Below, piece by piece: positions 35,187-40,589 of a stretch of DNA of 40,589 nucleotides. The position numbers and the translations under genes were made by a program. The stretch is from the NCBI GenBank assembly GCA_902793335.1, contig CADBCZ010000026.1, positions 1-40,589 on the forward strand, given 5' to 3'. This stretch comes from an uncultured Lachnospiraceae bacterium. Lineage in GTDB: Bacteria > Bacillota > Clostridia > Lachnospirales > Lachnospiraceae. Position 1 is the stretch's first letter. Each line of letters begins with the position of its first letter. Under the pieces are notes generated by a model, which was not told the DNA's origin, did not search any database, and worked only from the letters and a program-made list of their open reading frames with translations.

Positions 35187-35804
35187 CTACATCTTGTAAT
35201 AGAAAATAGCAAGATTCGTTCTATCTCTTAAATCTAACTTACTCAATATCGTGCTGATATAGTTTCTTACAGTTCCCTCAGACAAGCAGAGATTATCAGC
35301 ACATTCCTTGTTGGACAATCCCTGCGCAACCAATTCTACGATCTCATACTCCTGCTTGCTTAGACCGTATTTTTCATAGTCAAAGCCCTGATTCTTTTTT
35401 AACATGTTCGGAATCTTTTCCATGACATCACTTCCAAATACCGTCTGACCTTCGTAGACTGCTTTTAATGCAGGAACAATGCTGTCATACTCCTGCTTAA
35501 TAATATATCCTTTTGCGCCAATCGAAAGAGCTTTGACAATATATTCATCATCATTAAATGTTGTCAGAAATAATATCTTAGCATCACTATATTTACTAAT
35601 TATCTCTTCTCCTGCTTCAAGACCTGTCATCCCTTCCATTCGGATATCCATCAGCATAATATCAGGGTTATACTCATTATAGAGTTTTATAGCGTCACTA
35701 CCGGAATGTCCGCATGCCAAGACTTCTGCCTCTTCGCTTGCCTCGATAATCATTTTAAGTGACATCGCAACTAATTTATCATCATCTACAATTACAATTT
35801 TCAT
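35187..35804 (-). CDS. NarL/LuxR-family response regulator
   Basis: This 205-aa regulator has a receiver domain (about 1-120) with the acidic pair VDDD (6-9), phospho-acceptor D53 (MLMDIRMEGM) and the conserved Thr/Lys positions (LTTF, YIIKQE). A C-terminal LuxR-type helix-turn-helix follows (about 140-205; LSKQEYEIVELVAQGLSNKECADNL). Its ATG lies one nucleotide after the histidine kinase stop, so the pair is translationally coupled. It probably activates its own ABC-transporter operon; a candidate site is at 40338-40351. Confidence 0.93.
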   Translation of the reverse strand: MKIVIVDDDKLVAMSLKMIIEASEEAEVLACGHSGSDAIKLYNEYNPDIMLMDIRMEGMTGLEAGEEIISKYSDAKILFLTTFNDDEYIVKALSIGAKGYIIKQEYDSIVPALKAVYEGQTVFGSDVMEKIPNMLKKNQGFDYEKYGLSKQEYEIVELVAQGLSNKECADNLCLSEGTVRNYISTILSKLDLRDRTNLAIFYYKM

Positions 35805-35805
35805 A

Positions 35806-36939
35806 TCAGATCTCTCGCTTTCCTATAGTAACAAATATTCTAAAACCATCATTATGAGTAATGAGAACATTACCTCCGACTCCGTTAATCCTTGCCCTTA
35901 TATTATCAAGTCCCATTCCGCTCAAATCCATACTGTCTCCTTCTTCACTTGAGCTTCCTTTAATACCATAATCATGGATTACCAGTTGATACATAGCAGG
36001 ATGTTCAATCAGCGTTACATCAACATTTTCATTAGTGCTGTGTTTGATTATATTAGAAACCGCTTCCTTAACCACACCTATAATAGCATATTTGATATCC
36101 TTATCAACGTCTGATGAAATGTCGACTTCCACATTAAGTTTTCTGTCCTCTTTAAGTGGAACGGTTATATCATCAATTGCCGTTGGAATATCTATCGCCT
36201 CATCTCGCAGGTCGTGAACACTGTTCCTTATGTTATTCATTGCAGTATCAAGTGTATTTTTAAGTTCATTCAAACCTTCTTTAAATGTTTCATCACTGCA
36301 AATGGTAATCAATGCCCCAAGCTGTAATATCGCTCTTGTTAACATGTGTCCAACGTTATCATGAATTTCTCTGGCTATTCGATTACGTTCCTTAAGTCTA
36401 ACCAGATACACCTCATCATCCCTCGCCTGAATCAGTTCAGAATTCTTTCTCTTAAGCTCATCGGCTTTAATTACAGATTCATCACGCAAACTGTTAACCG
36501 CTTTTTTCAGTTTGTCGTTTCTACCACTTTTCACACTTAGATAAAATGCGATAATCAACAATAGATCGACATAAAGGATTATCGATATAGAATCCGTATG
36601 TGAAGAAAAATTAAACACGGTTAAAATCGCTAAAGCCCCTACAAAATAATTCCTTATGATGACCGCACCATACAACGCTATCGGAACCATTATCACAAGG
36701 TTCTTATCAAAAAACGGTGTCAGTGCAGTTATAATCTGTAAGACAAATGCAATCTTTTCACTTAATAGCTCCAGCCTCATATGATCCTTTTGAACAGTCT
36801 TAAACAATAAAAAGAAGTCAAAAAAAGCAACTGATAAAATTGAATATAGAACGACAATAAGGTATCTGTCGGTCATAATCTTCTGACCGACAAATACCGT
36901 TAAAAGAAATATTATAATTCTGTCGATAAATCTTTCCAT
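35806..36939 (-). CDS. Sensor histidine kinase (HisKA_3 family)
   Basis: This 377-aa kinase has about five N-terminal membrane segments (to about residue 136), a short coiled-coil linker, the HisKA_3 phospho-acceptor motif REIHDNVGHML with H193, and a HATPase_c domain (N box KEAVSNIIKH about 291-300, GMGLDNIRARI about 341-351). There is almost no extracellular loop, which fits intramembrane-sensing kinases that work with ABC transporters, such as LiaS- or DesK-like proteins. AGGAG lies 6 nt before the ATG. It is encoded 18 nt after the second permease gene, so the transporter may be part of the sensory route. Confidence 0.92.
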   Translation of the reverse strand: MERFIDRIIIFLLTVFVGQKIMTDRYLIVVLYSILSVAFFDFFLLFKTVQKDHMRLELLSEKIAFVLQIITALTPFFDKNLVIMVPIALYGAVIIRNYFVGALAILTVFNFSSHTDSISIILYVDLLLIIAFYLSVKSGRNDKLKKAVNSLRDESVIKADELKRKNSELIQARDDEVYLVRLKERNRIAREIHDNVGHMLTRAILQLGALITICSDETFKEGLNELKNTLDTAMNNIRNSVHDLRDEAIDIPTAIDDITVPLKEDRKLNVEVDISSDVDKDIKYAIIGVVKEAVSNIIKHSTNENVDVTLIEHPAMYQLVIHDYGIKGSSSEEGDSMDLSGMGLDNIRARINGVGGNVLITHNDGFRIFVTIGKREI

Positions 36940-36957
36940 GTTGTACTCCTGTGTATC

Positions 36958-38115
36958 TTAATTCTCCTTAAGATACAGACAAACTCTAGATATTGCAAGT
37001 CCGGCTGCAAGACAGAAAACTCCAAATACTGCCTGCATTCCAAAACATGATGATACGTCACTAAGAGTACTTCCAGCCTCAATTTTCTGTAGGCCTACAG
37101 CATACCAGTAAGTTGGTAAAAATCTTCCTACAGCTCTCACATCATCACCGAGAAGTTCAAGTGGTACAAATATTCCTCCTAAAAACGAGAATGCGATGGT
37201 AATAATATTGACCAAAACATCTTTTGACTTTAACAAACTCTCTGACGGAAATGAAGCAAGAAACATAAGAAACGCTCCATTTACAAGTGAGAATACAAAT
37301 AGGTTAAGAGCTGCAAGCCACCATTTTTCCGTAAACAGGAAATCTTTTAAAAAGCATCCTGAAAGTATGAGCATAGCCACATATACCATAATACCAACTA
37401 ATGTAGATCCCATGAACATAGCAAACGTTTTCTTATTGGATGAAATCGAAGAAACGGCTGTTCTTGATTTGATATCCTTACTGTTGAAACGAAGCACTAC
37501 CGGAAGCACACACCATAATACCATGCTCATTATACCATAAGGTACGAATAAAAATAAACTATATAACTTACTATTTGAATTTGAATCATTACTCTTATTG
37601 TTAAGTTCGACAAAATTTTCTGTCTCTACTGCTTCCTTAATATTTGAAATAGCTGTATCGATATCAAATCTTGCATTTTCATACCTTTGTATTCCCTGTA
37701 TAAATGAATTAAGCTGTAATTCAACAAAGCTTCCCGATGCCCTTCCGGTATCATAAAGAATATTGATAGTTGGTGCATCTTCATCTAAATGTTTATTCAT
37801 GAAACCTTCCGGTATCTCAATATAGGCGGTATAAAACTCACTGTAAATGAGATCTTTAAGCGCATCTTCTGTATAGTCATGAAATTCTACATTGTGCTGT
37901 GTTTTCAGGTAATCAACCACTGCTTTAGACAGTTTCGAATTATCATTATCCTTAACTATCAACGAAAAGCTTTCATTTGTAAATGTACTTTCATCTTCGT
38001 CATAGTTATACTGAGTAGCGACAAGTATTGTCATCATTGCACATAATCCAAAATAAAGAAATAATCCAATTTTATATTGTCTAATAAGTTTAAAAAATGC
38101 TTTAAAGACTTGCAT
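36958..38115 (-). CDS. ABC-2 type transporter permease (second)
   Basis: This 385-aa permease has an N-terminal membrane helix (about 18-35), an external domain of roughly 150 residues and a bundle of about five helices at the C-terminus, the layout of ABC-2/YhgE-like exporters. It pairs with the adjacent permease and ATPase. The frame opens at 38151, but AAGGAGG lies 7 nt before the ATG at 38115; that ATG is chosen. The gene overlaps the end of the first permease by 14 nt and its ribosome site lies inside that coding sequence, indicating tight coupling. The transported substrate is not evident. Confidence 0.9.
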   Translation of the reverse strand: MQVFKAFFKLIRQYKIGLFLYFGLCAMMTILVATQYNYDEDESTFTNESFSLIVKDNDNSKLSKAVVDYLKTQHNVEFHDYTEDALKDLIYSEFYTAYIEIPEGFMNKHLDEDAPTINILYDTGRASGSFVELQLNSFIQGIQRYENARFDIDTAISNIKEAVETENFVELNNKSNDSNSNSKLYSLFLFVPYGIMSMVLWCVLPVVLRFNSKDIKSRTAVSSISSNKKTFAMFMGSTLVGIMVYVAMLILSGCFLKDFLFTEKWWLAALNLFVFSLVNGAFLMFLASFPSESLLKSKDVLVNIITIAFSFLGGIFVPLELLGDDVRAVGRFLPTYWYAVGLQKIEAGSTLSDVSSCFGMQAVFGVFCLAAGLAISRVCLYLKEN

Positions 38116-39256
38116 AACTCTTCCTCCTTGACATAATAAGTCCTGCCACAATGAATACTATCGTCATTACCACAATGCTGATGATAGAACGGTAATATCT
38201 GTCCGATACGCCATACATATTCAGTGCGTAAAATGCATCCGATATAACAGCCGATGGGTTGATCCTGTTGATGAAGGGACAATTAACCTCAATGATCGCC
38301 TTCATATTAGCTACCATAAGACCTGATAAAAACCCACCTCCCACAACAATTGCAGTCAATATATTTTCTCTTGTTTTCTTTGAGAAACTTCCGATATGAC
38401 CGACAAAAAATCCAAGTGACAATCCCAAAAATGTTGCAAGAATAGCTGTTAAAAATACGTATTGGATGTCTCCTCCAAAATCAATTTTTAGTACGTAAAT
38501 GAAATAACAAACTCCTGTTATAGTTATAGCTAATTTAACAATTGCTGCCGATAAAAGACCGGCAATCTCATAAAGCACTCTGTTAATCGGTGAACAGTCA
38601 ACTCTCTTGCCTACCTCTGATTGATTAGCCTGACAGCTCTCAGGAATTCCCACACCTGTCATTGAGGCCATTACCGCCATCATAGCGATAAGATTATAAA
38701 AGTAAGTGACATAAGGGTCTTTATTGTTACCCGCCAAACCTTCCGATTTCACAAGTTCATTTGTCTCATCACCAAATGATTCAATAACACTGTTGATATT
38801 AGCCGGATCATTTTTTATAGTTTCAACTATTATCGAAGAATACTGTCTTAAAACACTTACAACACTGCTTAGAATACTTGATTTTAATCCCGATTCATTT
38901 ATTATAAGCTTTATGTCCGACATATCTCTAAGATCTATTATTCCGCTTATTTCAGGTTCTTTAGCATCAAGCATTTTCTTTGCCTCATCAATGTCGACCT
39001 TCTTAATATTGAGCATCTTTGTTCCGTCTTCATACTCTATTTCTTTAAGAAAATCACTCATGTTTCCGGTACCGAATTCCTCTTGCCCTTCAACCACCGC
39101 AACATCAACTGTTGTATTTTGCGCATTTTCGTATATGGATTTAAATGCAAAGTTAAACAATGTACCAAGTGCAAGTGCAAATACCAAAGACCAGAGGATA
39201 GAATCTTTATTTCTAAGTACTATCTTAAATCTGCTTACAAATATATTAGAAAACAT
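38102..39256 (-). CDS. ABC-2 type transporter permease (first)
   Basis: This 384-aa permease has the same ABC-2 layout as its neighbour: a first membrane helix near residues 18-40, an external domain of about 150 residues, then five to six C-terminal helices (for example FVGHIGSFSKKTRENILTAI in the family core). With the second permease it should form the heterodimeric membrane part of an exporter. AAGGAG precedes the ATG and overlaps the last codons of the ATPase gene. The gene order ATPase-permease-permease-kinase-regulator is typical of self-regulated antimicrobial or envelope-stress exporters. Confidence 0.9.
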   Translation of the reverse strand: MFSNIFVSRFKIVLRNKDSILWSLVFALALGTLFNFAFKSIYENAQNTTVDVAVVEGQEEFGTGNMSDFLKEIEYEDGTKMLNIKKVDIDEAKKMLDAKEPEISGIIDLRDMSDIKLIINESGLKSSILSSVVSVLRQYSSIIVETIKNDPANINSVIESFGDETNELVKSEGLAGNNKDPYVTYFYNLIAMMAVMASMTGVGIPESCQANQSEVGKRVDCSPINRVLYEIAGLLSAAIVKLAITITGVCYFIYVLKIDFGGDIQYVFLTAILATFLGLSLGFFVGHIGSFSKKTRENILTAIVVGGGFLSGLMVANMKAIIEVNCPFINRINPSAVISDAFYALNMYGVSDRYYRSIISIVVMTIVFIVAGLIMSRRKSYASL

Positions 39257-39260
39257 ACTA

Positions 39261-40208
39261 TCACTCCTTATCTCTTAATTCTTTTCCGGTTATCTCTAAG
39301 AACACATCATTCAATGTTGGAAGCTCTGAATATATTCTGTCATAGTCAATTCCGTTCTTCTCAAAATACTCGGATACATGTGTGATGTTATGCTTACCAC
39401 CGCTGCACTTAACAGTCAAAGTACCGTTTGTGTTTTTTACATCATATACATGATGAAGTTCTTTGATATCATTTATCGCATCCTCGCTTAATCGCCTTAC
39501 ATTTACCACGATGCTCTCAGTATTCTTAATCATTCCCTTAAGCTCATCTTTGGTTCCTTCGGCTACCTTCTTACCCTTATCCATGATTAGTACTCTGTTA
39601 CAAAGCTGCTCTACCTCTTCCATATAGTGCGAGGTGTAAATGATAGTAGCTCCGTTCTTATTAAGTTCTGCAATTCCCTCTAAAATTCTGTTTCTCGACT
39701 GTGGATCAACCGCAACTGTCGGCTCATCGAATATGATAAGTTCAGGCTTGTGAGCAATGCCGCAGGCGATATTAAGTCTTCTCAACAGACCACCCGAAAG
39801 CTTCTTTGGATAAAACTTTTTGAAATCTGCGATATCAACAAACTCAATAGCTTCTTCAACATATTTTTTCTTAAGCTTCTTGTCTTTGATGTACAGACCA
39901 CAGAAGTACTCAACATTTTCATAAACCGTAAGCTCATCGAATACTGCTACGTTCTGTGGAACGACACCGATTCTGCTCTTTAAATCTCTTCTTGACGGAT
40001 GCATCTTCTCATCAAAAAGCTTAATCTCGCCCTTGTCATATGATAATAGTGACAACAGACAATTGATTGTTGTGGTCTTTCCTGAGCCATTAGGTCCAAG
40101 GAGTCCGAATATTTCTCCCTCATTAATCTTTAAACTGAAGTTATCGAGTGCGATAAGCTCTTTGTATCTCTTTACTAAATTATTGATTTCAACTACCGTA
40201 TTTGCCAT
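39261..40208 (-). CDS. ABC transporter ATP-binding protein
   Basis: This 315-aa ATPase powers the exporter. It has Walker A GPNGSGKTTT (about 37-46), the Q loop (VVPQNVAVFDELTVYENV), signature LSGGLLRRLNIACGIAH, Walker B LIIFDEPTVAVDP and the H-loop (TSHYMEEVEQLCNRV). About 85 C-terminal residues follow, as in DrrA/CcmA-type multidrug exporters. A TTG two codons upstream (40214) is possible, but AAAGGA is best spaced from the ATG at 40208. It is the first gene of the five-gene operon. Confidence 0.95.
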   Translation of the reverse strand: MANTVVEINNLVKRYKELIALDNFSLKINEGEIFGLLGPNGSGKTTTINCLLSLLSYDKGEIKLFDEKMHPSRRDLKSRIGVVPQNVAVFDELTVYENVEYFCGLYIKDKKLKKKYVEEAIEFVDIADFKKFYPKKLSGGLLRRLNIACGIAHKPELIIFDEPTVAVDPQSRNRILEGIAELNKNGATIIYTSHYMEEVEQLCNRVLIMDKGKKVAEGTKDELKGMIKNTESIVVNVRRLSEDAINDIKELHHVYDVKNTNGTLTVKCSGGKHNITHVSEYFEKNGIDYDRIYSELPTLNDVFLEITGKELRDKE

Positions 40209-40240
40209 AGTCAATCATCCTTTCACATTTAATATATTCT

Positions 40241-40266
40241 TTGTAACTGACCTTAAGCAGTTACAA
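40241..40266. promoter_or_regulatory. 26-nt inverted repeat in the leader of the ABC operon
   Basis: Two perfect 9-nt arms (TTGTAACTG and CAGTTACAA) are separated by 8 nt. It lies between the predicted start site (about 40281) and the ATPase start codon, 32 nt before the ATG. It could be an operator or an RNA hairpin in the leader. Confidence 0.55.
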
Positions 40267-40287
40267 TTTGTTTTTCAATTTAATCAT

Positions 40288-40351
40288 ATTATAGCTTAAC
40301 AAAAATAATGTTGTAGTGTCTTCAATCATAACCTCACATGACAAATGTCAT
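40288..40351 (-). promoter_or_regulatory. Promoter and candidate activator site of the ABC/two-component operon
   Basis: On the minus strand, a consensus TATAAT -10 box (40288-40293) has no good -35; the 17-nt position reads CTACAA (40311-40316). A perfect palindrome ATGACA-AA-TGTCAT (40338-40351) is centred about 64 bp upstream of the predicted start. A weak -35 with an upstream palindrome fits an activator such as the operon's own response regulator; this link is an inference. Confidence 0.5.
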
Positions 40352-40362
40352 ATTATAAAATG

Positions 40363-40399
40363 AAAAAAACACTCTTAACAAAATCAATTGTTAAGAGTG
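40363..40399 (-). terminator. Terminator of an upstream minus-strand gene
   Basis: A 12-bp perfect stem (CACTCTTAACAA / TTGTTAAGAGTG, 6-nt loop) at 40370-40399 is followed on the minus strand by seven Ts (40363-40369). It ends whatever lies to the right, including the Rhs remnant, and isolates the ABC operon. Confidence 0.92.
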
Positions 40400-40415
40400 C
40401 TTGAATATCAGTTTA

Positions 40416-40511
40416 TCAGAGAAGTGTTCTTACATTACCATGTCCATCATAGAGATATGTTGAGGTTGCACCTTCTCTGTTCTTCCATAGCGAAACTTTT
40501 TTGGGTAGTTG
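40416..40511 (-). pseudogene. Rhs/YD-repeat gene remnant
   Basis: A 31-codon open stretch on the minus strand between two stops ends in REGATSTYLYDGHGNVRTLL. The segment YLYDGHGNVRTL is a clear YD-repeat, the unit of Rhs and wall-associated polymorphic toxin proteins. No start codon with a ribosome site fits and the stretch is far too short for an Rhs protein, so it is a fragment of a gene that has been cut down. The adjoining 40512-40589 shows, in another frame, a tail ending DKQEAKAS and stopping near 40545; I cannot identify it. A small hairpin (AAGAGGC-TTTT-GCCTCTT) lies at 40545-40562. Confidence 0.55.
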
Positions 40512-40589
40512 TCACCCTACCCGTTCCTTTCTTCTTTTATTCTTAAGAGGCTTTTGCCTCTTGTTTATCTTCAGTTACTTGTCTCGGAT

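Noticed and set aside
40509-40589. Possible tRNA or terminator structure at the right edge
   Set aside because: Two short hairpins (GGGTAG / CTACCC and AAGAGGC / GCCTCTT) are present, but there is no cloverleaf and no clear T tract.

Overview
The window is about 40.6 kb of AT-rich chromosomal DNA from a low-GC Firmicute. Family content points to Lachnospiraceae (Roseburia/Lachnospira/Butyrivibrio-like), but no rRNA or species marker is present, so this is an inference. Supporting signs are strong AGGAGG ribosome sites, sigma-A promoters, a biotin-dependent sodium-pump operon, the PFL/ACT-domain pair, a SpoIID/SleC-like spore cortex protein and an InlB-repeat surface protein. Almost every gene is on the minus strand; the SleC-like gene is the one clear plus-strand gene. 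No tRNA, rRNA, CRISPR array, intact insertion sequence or prophage was seen.

Layout in coordinate order; minus operons are read right to left. 61-129: back-to-back terminators. 146-5627: five-gene sodium-pump operon (acyl-CoA carboxyltransferase, lipoprotein-OadG, biotin carrier, OadB, pyruvate/oxaloacetate carboxyltransferase) behind a good sigma-A promoter. 5778-8812: a small membrane protein, a TIGR03960 radical SAM protein and its DUF2344 partner. 8958-17802: an apparent operon of ACT protein, PFL protein, PAS-GGDEF protein with a broken N-terminal receiver, polytopic membrane protein and DPM1-like glycosyltransferase, followed by a 1299-aa secreted InlB-repeat protein. 17908-20518: YycJ-like metallo-hydrolase and a large membrane protein of unknown function. 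20674-30204: the plsX-rnc-smc-ftsY housekeeping run, continuing into ilvA and a ferredoxin-less RACo-like ATPase. 30343-32419: a degenerate CPBP membrane protein and the divergent SleC-like gene. 32480-34976: tyrS with a 65-aa downstream protein, a voltage-gated K+ channel and a previously uncalled 51-aa membrane peptide. 35187-40208: ABC exporter (ATPase and two permeases) with histidine kinase and response regulator. 40416-40511: an Rhs/YD-repeat remnant.

How the genes work together. The first operon can couple decarboxylation, and possibly transcarboxylation between an acyl-CoA and pyruvate/oxaloacetate, to Na+ export. The ABC/two-component block looks like a self-regulated envelope-stress or antimicrobial-peptide exporter; a perfect ATGACA-AA-TGTCAT palindrome lies about 64 bp upstream of its predicted start site. 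The plsX-ftsY run couples phospholipid synthesis, RNA processing, chromosome organisation and SRP targeting. No wholly new system is evident. The most distinctive items are the dual-carboxyltransferase sodium pump with a lipoprotein-OadG fusion, the frameshifted receiver-PAS-GGDEF gene, the membrane-anchored FtsY with an acidic repeat tether, and the small peptide next to the K+ channel. Several start codons were moved downstream because the ribosome binding site lies inside the longer reading frame.
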